The notes below the pieces were generated by a model. That model worked only from the letters and a program-made list of their open reading frames with translations. It was not told the origin of the DNA and made no database searches. 64,000 nt of DNA, taken from assembly GCA_963932145.1 (NCBI GenBank), contig OZ010573.1, positions 24,687,260-24,751,259 on the forward strand, read 5' to 3'. This document shows, piece by piece, positions 11,261 through 21,884 of the stretch. Each line of letters opens with the position of its first letter. The first letter of the stretch is position 1. The DNA is from Acanthosepion lycidas (lineage: Eukaryota; Mollusca; Cephalopoda; Sepiida; Sepiidae). The position numbers and the translations under genes were made by a program.

Positions 11261-12039
11261 AAAAAAACAAAAAACAACAACAACAAAAACAAAAAAAAGA
11301 AAAAGAAAAAAGAAAGCAGTTCTTGAATCTGGTTCTCATTAGAAAGAGTTTTCCTCATCAAAGCGGTTAATGCAATGTTAGGTAAAAAAAACAAAAAACA
11401 AAAAAAAAACAGTTAATGCAAGTTTAGGTAAATATAGCGGGTCGTGTGAAACTGACCAACCGACTTCCAAAAATGTTTTTCCTGTGTTGTTTTGGCCGTA
11501 TGCAGCCTGGAATTGTCAAAGATGAGAAGAACATATTTCCTATTGACGAGTGCACGGTGATTTTTGACCAAAACTTTATGGACAGCTGCTGGATGTATAA
11601 AGATGCATTTAGGGCTTCATTGCATTTTAAGAACCCTAAATTAATAATAATAGCCTAACGACCACACCAAATGTACAACATTACACACAGGCATTCGCTT
11701 ATAATTAATCAATCTATTTTAGTTTTTACTTACAAATGTGTTCACACTTATCTATCAAACGGGCTCTGGTACTGTCTATCGAGAAATAGAGGCGCTGTAT
11801 CGTCTTACGACTGATACAAACACACGTGAATACTTATATACACACACAAAGATTCAACCAAGCGGTTTTTAGCTGTAAATAGGTCACAGACATCTGTTGA
11901 GGGAAGGAAATAAGATTTATTCATCTACCTCCCCTTTTAGATGCAATCTTTTGAAATCAACAAACCTATTAGTCGGGCGGTTTTTCTCTAACGTAAGTAA
12001 ATGTTTTGTTTGCAATTGTATTACTTAAGTTCTGGGGGA
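11261..12039. other. Unassigned interval with A-rich tracts
   Basis: CAA/AAG-rich sequence at 11255-11320 and 11380-11410, with a short imperfect direct repeat (GTTAATGCAA plus GTTTAGGTAAA-like) at 11366-11430. A 70-codon ORF at 11446-11658 has no recognised motif. Confidence 0.45.
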
Positions 12040-12093
12040 CTGTCGCCATTTTTTTCGGAGAGATGTGTGACGTCATATGTCGAATCGAGCCGA
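12040..12093 (+). promoter_or_regulatory. Candidate promoter: YY1-like, CRE, YY1/TISU-like
   Basis: A perfect CRE (TGACGTCA) lies at 12068-12075, 18 bases before an ATG. An inverted YY1 core GCCAT is at 12045-12049, and ATGGCGGC at 12094-12101 matches the YY1/TISU core that marks short-leader starts in animals. The local sequence has many more CpGs than the surrounding AT-rich DNA. That combination is known from animal core promoters; function here is inferred. Confidence 0.4.
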
Positions 12094-12135
12094 ATGGCGG
12101 CGGAATTGAAGGATCGAAGATCGATGGGGAATTTG
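12094..12135 (+). CDS. Candidate first coding exon (14 codons)
   Basis: ATG at 12094 opens 14 codons reading MAAELKDRRSMGNL, followed directly by GTAAAT at 12136, an acceptable splice donor after TTTG. The ATG sits inside a YY1/TISU-like motif with a CRE just upstream. Such an arrangement is typical of genes with very short 5' leaders. No downstream exon could be recognised in the window, so if real the gene has a long first intron or continues beyond it. I do not recognise the protein. The alternative is a chance ORF in a small CpG-rich patch. Confidence 0.3.
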
Positions 12136-12204
12136 GTAAATAATATGTGTCAGTGACGTTTCTTTAACTTTTTTTTTTTTACTATATCAGTTGGTTGGTA
12201 CTGA

Positions 12205-12435
12205 GAGAAGAGTTTTGCCAGTTCACAGAAATAGAAATATCGCTCAGTGGAACAAACTCCCGAGAAGATGCTTCCCCCAACCACCACTATATTAACCTCT
12301 TCAAGTCTAGGGCCCGCGGGTGTCTCTCCTTCATATCCGCATAATATGCCCCTCTTTCTATACCCCTACGGCAGTATAAATCAGTAAATCTCTCTACCTT
12401 GAGTGTCTCTTGGGCCTTGTATGATGTGAAAAATA
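12205..12435 (+). mobile_element. LINE family B 3' end
   Basis: The sequence runs from CGCTCAGTGGAACAAACTCC (the WNxLP region) to CTCTACCTTGAGTGTCTCTT and GGGCCTTGTATGATG. It is parallel to the ends at 51830-52010 and 53000-53215. Non-coding remnant. Confidence 0.65.
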
Positions 12436-13039
12436 CTTAAGAAAAAAGTTGGCAATTGAAAACCAAAAAAGAGAGGACGCATTTCCGTCTGTGTGTGTGT
12501 ATGTGTTGAGAGGGCATCATGTGATGCAAACATAATTTTCCATCATAAACGCATTAAAAAGATCACTCAAGTCAAATATCAAGAAACTTGCAGTACATAT
12601 TTGGTGGATGAGATAGCAACTTCCAAATGGTGCGAATGGTAGGTGTTCAAGCTGATGTAAAAACAAATATTAACAATGATGATTTTTCAATGTAAGCTGG
12701 TCATTTCGTTTAAAACTGACAAAACACTTTCCCAGGCCTGCTATATGACCTTGTATCAGATGAAGATAAGGTTACTAAATACCAATATTTGTAAACTTGT
12801 TTAGTTTTAACAGGTAGGACCGGTGCTTAAAACCAGATAAAAGCACCGTTTTTGTTTTTTTCAAAGCAACGAGACTGGTGCATCAATTTCATCATTCCTT
12901 CACACAGCCTCTTACATTTTTTTTAAAAAAATCTGATTTTTTTTTTTATTTCTGGCTTTACCTAAAGAACATCTTTTTAAAAATCAGAATTAGAGAAGAA
13001 TAAGTGGTCATCAATTTACTGTTGAAATGGTTAGATTTA
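12436..13039. other. Unassigned interval
   Basis: A short GT run at 12490-12505 and T-rich tracts at 12830-12960; nothing else recognised. Confidence 0.45.
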
Positions 13040-13290
13040 ACTGTAAGCTCTTTGTTAACAGTTTATTGTCTCTAACTTCTCGCCTGTGGAACTCTCTTCC
13101 GGCTTATTGCTTTCCAGCCAACTTTGATCTTCAAACTTTTAAATACAATATAAATCGTTACCTACTGTTTTCTTGATTCATTTTCTATTGGTCTCTCGCT
13201 CCTTCATGTTTCTTTTTCTTTCGCGCAGTAATCCCCTGCTCGTGTCTTAGTGACTTTATTGCCTTGTTCGCAGTGAAATGATTAAACAAA
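13040..13290 (+). mobile_element. LINE family A 3' end
   Basis: From CTCGCCTGTGGAACTCTCTT (LWNSLP) to GTCTTAGTGACTTTATTGCC and the terminal GTGAAATGATTAAAC. This is the shared 3' terminus of family A, also seen at 41290, 57840 and, inverted, at 17590 and 49890. Confidence 0.7.
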
Positions 13291-15229
13291 AGATAAAATG
13301 CACGATATTAAAGGGAATATTTTTTGAAATAATGAAAATAGAACATTTTTTTTATTAAGCGTATTGTCTACGGATAAGATTTAATTTTAAAGGATATTTC
13401 CCTCTTTGGGGATTTTTCACAATATTAAATAAACGACGGACCAGCATTAATAGCAGAAATCAATATCTTTGGCTCAGCAAAAATAAAGTTAATAGCTTCG
13501 AATAAACTAGTTAAAAACACGCCGTATTATCACCGATTGCTTCTAGCTTTCCTAGTTGATAATTTCTAACAGCGCACGGCTCTTGTGAGGTTTGAACTCT
13601 CTAAAATAATAATGATTTGCAAGAGTAGCTTGTTAATTCTCAATAAAAAATAAAAACAAACTTATCGATGGTAGTTATTTAGAAAGCCACAAAAATGGCG
13701 CACTTTACCTCAGTAAATTAGTCATTTCGTCTATGAACTTTTTATATTCGTTCTAAAGCGGCTAATTTTTTAAAGTTTCCACAAATCCTGTTTGTCTTTA
13801 TTAACTGAAAATGCTATTGATTTCTGCAGATTGACAAAGGGGATTGAATACAAAAATAAATCAAAAGAGGTGCACGCATGCGCACACATCCTCATAAATT
13901 AGCAAAAACTATCTGGTTGATAGTTGTTTCCGGTGCTAAAATTCATTGAATTGATGAAATTATATATATTTCTAAAGAATTAACGGATTTATTTTAATCC
14001 GAGATTTTTATTTCTTTAAGGGAATATATACAATTATGGTGTACACTTTATTTGAAATAGACGCCTCATTTTTATGTATTTATTAAACAGCGTGTAACAC
14101 GTCTATCGGCCTGCGCTTTCGAGAAATCTAATTAAAATGCGTCTCCCCGCTATGTAGGTGATGATTTCCTGCTCAGACACAAAGGATTTCACAATAAGTA
14201 GGCCACTTTTTACCCTATTTATGGAAGTACATTCGCTACACACACACACACACGTGTGTGAATATGTGGGATAAAAATATTGTTTTAAGGTATGGTATAT
14301 ATATATGGGTAAAGTGCTAACTCTCAGGGATAGGGTGTGTGTAAATATAAAAGTGAACACTAACGTTAACACCCAGTGGCGACAGTCTTTTTCATGCTTT
14401 AGGCCATGTAAAACTGAACAGCCCTGTCTAAACATACATGGGAGATTAAAAACTAAAATACACTAAAATATCATGGAAAACAGCATTGGCCTACAACAAT
14501 AAATCCCAAAACTGTAGACTTTTGAGAAAATAGCTATAATCACATTTCCAGATGAAAGCAAATTACTAAATAAACGACAAGAACATCTCAAAATGCAGAC
14601 ACAAAAATAAACTTTTATTACGTTACTTAAATAAATAAATACGTCCTAAAACTTCACCCAGAAAAATGCAAATATATGCATTATAAACAGCGCATATAAT
14701 GTAAGGGATTTTAGACAAAGGTGATACTTTAAACTAAACAAATAAGATAACAAATCCCACACAAAGAAATTAATTTAAGTAAATAAATAAGAAACAAATT
14801 AAAGTACGAATACACATATAACATAAAACTTATAATTGTAATATTCAATAACAAATAATGAATAAAGACAAAATACTCTAAGTAATCAATAATGAGTTAA
14901 ACGTTAATAAACAGCACGACACAAGTACTAGAAATAACCGCATTCTACAAAATAGCCTTTAGAAGATACTGAAATATAATTGTTAAGACATGCACAATAA
15001 CTGTTAGGATAATACAATAAACAAGAAATACTACCCATAACGCCCCCACTTACCAGCATATATAAACAGTCGAGCCACCACACAATACACATGATCCGAA
15101 GATTGCGTTCAAGCATTAAGCAGACTTTAGCCACTCGGTGTTAATTTGGTGTCCACACACAAACGAGTAAAGATAAAAAGGGACATTTTTAAGATAAATT
15201 TAAGGATTTTATTTTGTAACACACACGAG

Positions 15230-15232
<3 letters not shown>
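13291..15232. other. Unassigned AT-rich interval
   Basis: No element recognised. It holds a short CA/GT palindromic run at 14238-14258 and a CGCATGCGCA word at 13877-13886 that resembles an NRF1 half-site but stands alone. Confidence 0.45.

Positions 15233-15280
<48 letters not shown>
15233..15280. repeat. (TA)n microsatellite
   Basis: A TA run immediately 5' of the SINE at 15281. Confidence 0.95.
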
Positions 15281-15420
15281 CACGGTGGAGTAATGGAGAT
15301 CGGCTTGGATTGAGGAATCGGAGAGCCGAGTTCGACTACATTACATTCACTTACGTGCTAATACCTTTGGGAAAGGTATGAATCCTCTTCTTCTCCCTCC
15401 AGGTATGGGTAAAAAACTAT
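15281..15420 (+). mobile_element. tRNA-derived SINE
   Basis: Head GGCACGGTGGAGTAATGG, a B-box-like GAGTTCGACTAC, then the family tail with ACCTTTGGGAAAGGTATGAA, TCTTCTCCCTCC and TATGGGTAAA. The same tail occurs at 19153, 36305, 40003, 41460, 45225 and 50158. This copy lacks a 5S head and begins at the (TA)n tract. Confidence 0.8.
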
Positions 15421-15539
15421 GTATATTTCTTAACATATTTTCTTATACTATAGAGTATTTACATGTATTTGTATACGATCTCTTACTCGCACATCTACCT
15501 ATATTTACCCATATGGTTATATAATTTAATATAAATGGC

Positions 15540-15690
15540 AAGTGGAAGGAAAAGTATTTGACATCTGTTAGTCTCAGGAGACAATAGAATTGTGCTTTGG
15601 ATGAGGTTTCAAGCACAGCATCCGTTGTCGTTCGACTGCTGCTTTCCTTCTGTCCAGTGAACAAAGACTGTGTAGATATCGATTGGGTAC
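15540..15690. repeat. Dispersed anonymous repeat, copy 2
   Basis: GGTTTCAAGCACAGCATCCG followed by TTGTCGTTCGACTGCTGC, a diverged match to 7845-7895. Confidence 0.4.
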
Positions 15691-16633
15691 ACACTGTTAA
15701 TCATCTTTTATGTGCCATGTTATTTGAGGTGACGCGAGCAACTATAGCTTTCCACAACTTCGTCTATTGTTACTCTATCATTCGACTTTTTACCATTTGA
15801 TCTTTGTTATGCCATTCATACACTCAAAATCCTTAAGTTACCGTTTTCCCTCACTTCTCTTTACTTCAGCATACTCTGTGATCATTACATTCGCGAGATC
15901 CTATTGCCGCTTTCTGATTCTAAGTATTAGTTTTCTTATAGTACCTCGTCTTAAAAGAAACTCCGTGATTGCTCACATATTCTGTTCAAGGTTATGATGG
16001 AGTAGTGGACCCCCACCTTTTGATTTGGTCGAAAGAGATTTCTTGTACGTGTTTTATTTGTGAAAGGTTTTAGAGAATACGTGCAACTTAAAATGAGGTT
16101 GGAACAAAATTTTGTAGCTTTTATTAATAGGTTACGTCTCAATACGTGACTTCGTTTCACACGTGACTGAAATTTATGACATATGCATACCCTAAAAATT
16201 AACAATTCGATACGATTTCCCATATGATTCACGCGTCGATTGTGAATGTTAAATATTTTTACGTTAAAAGTAAAATAAGGGGAAAATTAGACACCTTTTC
16301 GTCATTTGATGTTTCTGCAAAGGGGGAAAATGTAACGCTGTACAAACAGCAAAAAGCTATGTGCTGTTTATTGAGAGGGTGCTATAGCTGAGAGTGCTGT
16401 TCTAGAAGACCGAGAAATATGAAACAAAATTCAGAAGTCTGGAAGGCCAAGAACATTCTAGCAGGCATTGATGATGACCATATCGAAACTGATTAAAAAT
16501 AATCCAGGTCAAATATTAACCACTTCGGATTATCACCGATTTCAATCCCTACAAAATTTTCTTAAATAGGAAGAACTTCAATTCTCTGGATGTCTGTAAA
16601 AAACACTGTGATAAGTTCATCACCCAGAAAAAT

Positions 16634-16669
<36 letters not shown>

Positions 16670-16956
16670 CTGACACAAAAATGAAGAAATTAAGGAGAAA
16701 AAAATGAACGTACATGGTTGAATAAATCTATGCACACGTATATAAATTTTGTCTTTGAAATTCACTTAAGAAACTCTAATAACTTTTGAAGGAGATGGGA
16801 AACGTTTTGTTATATTTTGACTTCCGGTGTATGTAAATGCTAAACGTAGCCAATCTCATTCAGCTTTTTAGCGTCTTTGCTTTTAATTGCTATTTTTAAA
16901 TATCATACAGGGTATAATATTGTGAGGAAAAAAGAGATGTTGTATGATCCTGGACA

Positions 16957-16998
<42 letters not shown>

Positions 16999-17235
16999 TA
17001 GAGAGAGAGAGAGAGAGATCATTCAAAGTATTCAGTTTATTAAATATTACTTAATTAAGACTTGAAATTATTTCCTGTTCAGTATGACAATTTGTCTAGT
17101 TATCTTCAGCAAATTATCGTCATAAAAAAATCTAAAGTAAAATATTTTTTACTTTTTCAAAATAGCCTATGAAAATTAGCAACATTGTAGTTTAAATGCC
17201 ATGGTGATAACCACTGTCAGATCTTCTAGTATGTC
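15691..17235. other. Unassigned interval with simple repeats
   Basis: Contains poly(A) of 30 bases at about 16637-16666 and a (TA)n-(GA)n compound tract at 16963-17018. No element or coding signature seen otherwise. Confidence 0.5.
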
Positions 17236-17560
17236 ACCATTATTGTATTAAAAACTAGAAAATCTCTTTAGAAACAAAGACAAGAGTGTTGAACTGTTAT
17301 GCAATATCAATTCTCTTATATGGCAGTGAATATTGGACGATTAAGATGTGACTTGAGACAACAGAAATATAGTTCCACAGAACGATGTTGAGAATATCAT
17401 GAACTAAACTGTGAGTAACGAGGAAATTTTAAAGGAAGTGAAAAAAAGAAAAGAAAAAAAATAAAGGCATTTATACTTAGAAAAAAGACAGTTGAAATTT
17501 ATGGGATACACGATGAAGGAAAAGTGCTTGGGGAATTTGACACGCACAGCACATACGCAC
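17236..17560 (+). mobile_element. RTE-like LINE 3' fragment
   Basis: Diverged frames correspond to the segment after the RT domain: a GTGTTGAACTGTTATGC word (VLNCYV), CTCTTATATGGCAGTGAATA (LLYGSEY), AGTTCCACAGAACGATGTTG (WFHRTML) and AAAAGACAGTTGAAATTTAT (KRQLKF). The best relative is at 21885-22710. Interrupted by stops and an A-rich insertion near 17440. Confidence 0.6.
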
Positions 17561-17589
17561 GTTTTATCAACCCTTTGTAGTTTTTTTTT

Positions 17590-19135
17590 TTTTTTTTAAA
17601 AGTTTCACCCCAAGCAAGGCGGGAAGCCACTAGGATGCAAGGGGTTACAGAAGATTTGGAGCAAGATCAGATAGGAGTGATAGAGGAAAGGATGAGGAAA
17701 AGGATAGTGGATAGATCAAGACAACTGGAGATGTCGATTGACATTACATTTGAATAGTTGGAAATTATAGCTCTCAGGGAAACTGGAATAGGGAAGGGAG
17801 TTCCACAGGCGAGAGGTGCGAGATATGAAGCTATTGGAGTAGAAGAGACGGCTACATTTAATAGTTTCGACAATGAAAGGGTGAGAGCGCGATGCCAGCC
17901 TCGTAGGCGCTTGAATTCGTGAAGTCTGGGAATCAGCGACTGCAACTCCTCGGAGCAATTATCATGAAAGTATTTGTAAAAAAGACAGTGAGAGGCGACG
18001 GCGCGTCTGTGAGAGCGACTGTAGACGAGATGCCAGAACAGGGCCAGTTATATTGCATATCCGCCTCTAAATCTTATCAAGAACCCCGAGGCAAACAGAA
18101 GGGGCTCCAGACCATATATGGCAGTAATACTCCATGCAAGGGCGAATTGTTGATTTGTAGATCTGAAGGATCGATTCCGGGGAGAAAAACTTCCTGGCGC
18201 GACACAGGGAGCCAACTTTCCTTGCGGTGGACGAAGCAATTGACTCAATGTATTTGTTCCATCTCAGGTCAGCAGTCAACGTGAGACTGAGCAGTCGCAG
18301 AGAGGTGCTCTCGAGAAGTTGAGCGTCAGACATTCTAATGGAGGGCAGGGAAGGATCCCCGAGGTGATTAATAGAGAGCAGTTTTGTTTTTGATGCATTA
18401 AAGTTGACCAACCAATTCCTGCCCCAGTTCACAACCGATTGGAGGTCCTTTTCGAAACGCACGGCCAGGTTAGTTTTGTCAGCGACACTAAATTTGTTTT
18501 TGAGGCAAGAGTAAATTGTGGTGTCATCCGCGTAGATGCCAACTTGGGAATTTATGGCGTCAGGAAGGTCATTTATGTAGATAAGGAATAGTGGGGCTCA
18601 GGATGGAGCCTTGAGGAACACCTGCGTTCGTGGGATAGGAACTGGAGGAGAATCCGTCGAGAACGACCTTCAATTCACGGTTTGACAGGAATGAGTGTAT
18701 TAGGTCAAACAATCGACCCGTAATATAACCCCGGAGCTTGCGAAGAAGGCCGGCATGCCAAACCCTATCAAACGCTTTGGAGATGTCTAGGGCCACGGTA
18801 CGAGCTTCCCTGTTATTTTGAAGAGCTTGGTAGACAGTTTCAGTGAAGGCTGTTAGCACATCAGCTGTAGATCGGGCAAAGCGGAAGCCATATTGCTTGT
18901 CTGAGAGCAGATAATGGGATGTAAGGTGGTTAACCACTTCGGCATTGATTAGGGCTTCGAAGACTTTGCCGAAGAGGGGTAGGAGACTGATAAGACTGTA
19001 ATTATAAGGGTCAGAGGGGTCGCCAGAGTTCTTGAAGACAGGAACAATCGAAGAAGACTTCCAAAAGTCAAAAAATATTTTGGATTGTAACAATATTTTT
19101 ACAATTGTTTTCAGAATAATAATGATTTTTCCACA
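17590..19135 (-). pseudogene. LINE family A reverse transcriptase and 3' end
   Basis: The longest family A copy, read on the minus strand. 19093-18590 encodes the RT fingers and palm: SSIVPVFKNSGDPSDP, ISLLPLFGKVFEALI, QYGFRFARSTADVLTAF, VALDISKAFDRVWHAGLLRK and AGVPQGSILSP. A frameshift follows at about 18585. The catalytic YADD then lies in the shifted frame at 18523-18534. 18462-18067 continues NWLVNFNASKTKLLSI through to RPCMEYYCHIWSGA, and 17958-17716 gives SRLWNSLP-like sequence. The 3' end is near 17590. The motifs fit Jockey/CR1-group non-LTR retrotransposons. It is 5'-truncated at about 19135, with no endonuclease, and is inactive because of the frameshift and breaks. Confidence 0.85.
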
Positions 19136-19152
19136 TACATGTCCTACTATTT

Positions 19153-19291
19153 AGTCCATAGCTGGAGGGAGAAGATAGATTTCATACCTTTCCCAAAGGT
19201 ACTTTGCGCCTAAGTGAATCTAACGAACCCAACTGAAATTCGAACTCGTCTCTGATTTCTCATTCCGACTCGCTATTACACCACCCGCACA
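19153..19291 (-). mobile_element. tRNA-derived SINE
   Basis: On the minus strand: GTGCGGGTGGTGTAATAGCG head, GAGTTCGAATTTC B-box-like, GGGTTCGTTAGATTCACTTA, then ACCTTTGGGAAAGGTATGAA and a CCAGCTATGG tail. It adjoins the 5'-truncated end of the family A LINE. Confidence 0.85.
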
Positions 19292-19293
19292 TA

Positions 19294-19470
19294 CTTTGAA
19301 GGTAAGAGGGACAGCGAGTAGCCTAGCTAACTGGTTTGTGCAAATGGATAGCAGAACAGGCATTGGAAGAGACAGGGAAAAGGCAAACCTTAATAAGAGC
19401 TATAAATGTTAGGAAGTTATGGAGAGCTCTAATCGATAACACGACACAGAAGAATGTTAAAGTTTTATCA
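19294..19470 (+). mobile_element. RTE-like LINE 3' fragment
   Basis: GAGGGACAGCGAGTAGCCTA, AAATGGATAGCAGAACAGG and GGAAGTTATGGAGAGCTCTA are diverged equivalents of the segment at 22530-22670. Confidence 0.6.
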
Positions 19471-20404
19471 ATAAAACAATGCTTATTTATAAAAATGACA
19501 AAAGAGAAGATTAGAAATTAATAAAAAAAACAGTTTGATGCAAATGTTAACGGCAACATTAGCTGTTTCCTTATAAGGAATCAAACATTTAGCATTCATT
19601 GGCCGAGCAACTTGTACTACTATCGGTTGAAATTTATGAAATGTTTCTCTTTAAATAATTTCGCAGGAAAATAAATTTCTCAAGTCCAGCAGCCGTTATC
19701 GCTCTTTCCAGTATTAATGGGGGTTTCCTTAACCTTTTGTTCAATGTGGTTATTTGGTAAAGTTCTTTGCGATTCTGTACTGCCAGCTCACAAGTTCCGA
19801 GGAAGCACGAAATATAATAACGATCCTTGTGGTTAGAAATGATGAAACCATATCTATTTTATATCTCAATTTTACAATAACACGAATAACCAACTATATA
19901 TAATTATTAGGGCTTCCAGCACAAACGCGCCGACTTTGAGCTTTATATATTAGATTAGAATGAGTTTGTTCATTATACAAAGGCAAACTCGTGTACAGCC
20001 TGCAAATATATCCAGGCTTTGTAGATTCAGTTGAATGTTTTAATATAAAATCTTTGCATTCATGGGGGGAAATGTGGGTGTCGATCTCGTTATGCGTAAA
20101 TACCTTTCGTAAATGCAATTACAGCTTGTAACCGTTAGGTTAAATACTATAATGTCCTTTCTTATTTTTAATGTTTGGATAAAGATATTGTGCCTTGCAA
20201 AAGTATTCCCTCCCACTAACTATATCTTCTACATTTATAGTATTTCTTCATTGGAAACTTCCCAGGAAAAAAAAAAAAGATTTTTTTTTTATACTCGTCG
20301 TTGCTATTACGCAATTAATGTACCTGACCAGTGTCGTTGAAAATAAACATTGACGCACATGGATAATGACAATAAAGATATACAATTTTTTTTGTTCCAA
20401 CTTA
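19471..20404. other. Unassigned interval
   Basis: AT-rich with an A-run/T-run hairpin at about 20263-20290; nothing else recognised. Confidence 0.45.
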
Positions 20405-20506
20405 TTAGGTTGGTGCAAAAATAATGACGTAATAATGTCGTTTTTTGACGTATTTTTTAACGTCAAAAAACGACATTATTACGTCATTATTTTTGCACCA
20501 ACATAA
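20405..20506. mobile_element. 102-bp palindromic mariner-type MITE, copy 2
   Basis: Same sequence and length as the copy at 672, flanked by TA at 20403-20404 and 20507-20508. The right outer end reads CCAACATAA, a single C-to-A change from CCAACCTAA. The hairpin is otherwise essentially perfect. Confidence 0.93.
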
Positions 20507-20739
20507 TAGTATTAGAAATTCTATGCGACTTCATTTCAGAACTATACCATATCTAGTTTTTTTTTTTAAGTCTTGGAAGTTTACCAAGCGTAGGCGAGTA
20601 CTTCAGCTAATATTTATTGAGACAATTTGATCTTAAGAGATTAATTTCTTTTCTTCGGGAGTGGAAACAAAGACATAACATTTTTGTCTGGATTTATGGG
20701 ATGAGGAGTTATCATTAGTTACACTATTTATATTCGGAT

Positions 20740-20870
20740 TATTGTCCTAATCTTTGTTGTTATCATCACAACGTTTCAGCCGTTGTACCTTCTGGCCTTC
20801 CTCAGGTATACATTGAGCTGGGTAGCCTACAGGGAATTCTGAACTGAACCCTTTATTTTACAGGTGTAGA
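20740..20870 (-). mobile_element. Penelope-like terminal motif, copy 1
   Basis: The core, in plus orientation, is GTTGT-7 nt-ACAACG-7 nt-CGTTGT followed by TCTGGCCTTCCTCAGG. It recurs at 45690-45770 and 60290-60365. On the minus strand it reads CCTGAGGAAGGCC, then GGCTGAAACGTTGT. The copy at 45690 lies next to a GIY-YIG endonuclease remnant on the same strand, which ties this motif to Penelope-like elements. Confidence 0.5.
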
Positions 20871-20934
20871 CTGTTCTCGTACTACTGCTCATGTCTAAGG
20901 ATATCTCCTCTAGTTTTTACTTTATTTAGTACTT

Positions 20935-21010
20935 TTCAGTTATTGCCAGGCCCAGGGATTGAACTCATAACCACTTTTTATCCACTAAACCATTGCCCCG
21001 TGGGAGCAGT
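20935..21010 (-). mobile_element. tRNA-derived SINE head
   Basis: Minus strand: an A box in GGCAATGGTTTAGTGGATA and a B box in GAGTTCAATCCC followed by TGGGCCTGGCA. The Pol III boxes are well preserved, but the cloverleaf does not close into a functional tRNA. Confidence 0.55.
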
Positions 21011-21884
21011 GGAATATAAAGTGTAAATAAAGATATAACATGTTAATAAAAAGAGACTTTCGAACTATTTGGAACAACATGACACAGATAAAAATATGAA
21101 AACTTTTACTTTACACGGAAGCCATAGTACAATTATAGCAATTCATATTGAGCTCATACCTTAAATAAATGCAGTCTAATCTTAGTGTAGGTGTTATGCC
21201 ATTGTCCCTCACTATCAATGTCCATCCCATTTTTTTTCTCGATTCACCTTAGAGTTTATATTGTACATTCCAGTCAGCATTTGTATGTTTAGACGACTTT
21301 CGACCTTTAACGATGGCAGAAAGGGTGGAGTTGTAACAAGAAACATTTCCTTAAAAGAAACTTACAAATGTTTGCCTAGAAAAGTCAAAGAAATTATCTA
21401 AAACCGTTCATTCAGGCACACAAAGGGTGTTGCATTTCAATCTTGAACGTGAAGCAAATACAGAAAAAAAGCATTTAAAAAAAATTAAAAACTCAAATAG
21501 AAAAAGTTCACTAATTTTACATGGTCGAATGCTCAATCAGGAAAAACATTTAAAATAACTTATTCCTTACCGAAATATTCTAATATCAAATCCAAACGTG
21601 AAACGTTCTATAGCCAAATAAAGAACTCGTTGATTAAAAATTGAGAAGGAAAATAATGAAAGAGGAAAAAAAAAAAAGAGAAAGAAAGATGAAAAAGGGA
21701 GGAGGAAAGAATAATTAGTAAAAAAAATAAGAGGAAGGCAGCAAAAAGGAACAGTAAGGGAGATGAAATGGAGATAGAAGAGAGGAAAAGTGGGGGGGAT
21801 AAATAAGAGAGTAAAAAAGAAATAAAAGCAAATATTTCTGGAACTTTATCCATGTTACCTTTTAAAATGTTCTTTTCATGCATT
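21011..21884. other. Unassigned, includes purine tract 21640-21830
   Basis: The 190-base tract 21640-21830 is almost entirely A and G on the plus strand. The rest shows no recognisable element. Confidence 0.6.

Noticed and set aside
11446-11658. 70-codon ORF as a gene
   Set aside because: No motif, no conserved context; consistent with chance length.
14238-14258. CA/GT palindrome as a MITE
   Set aside because: A simple CA run meeting a GT run; no extended arms or target duplication.
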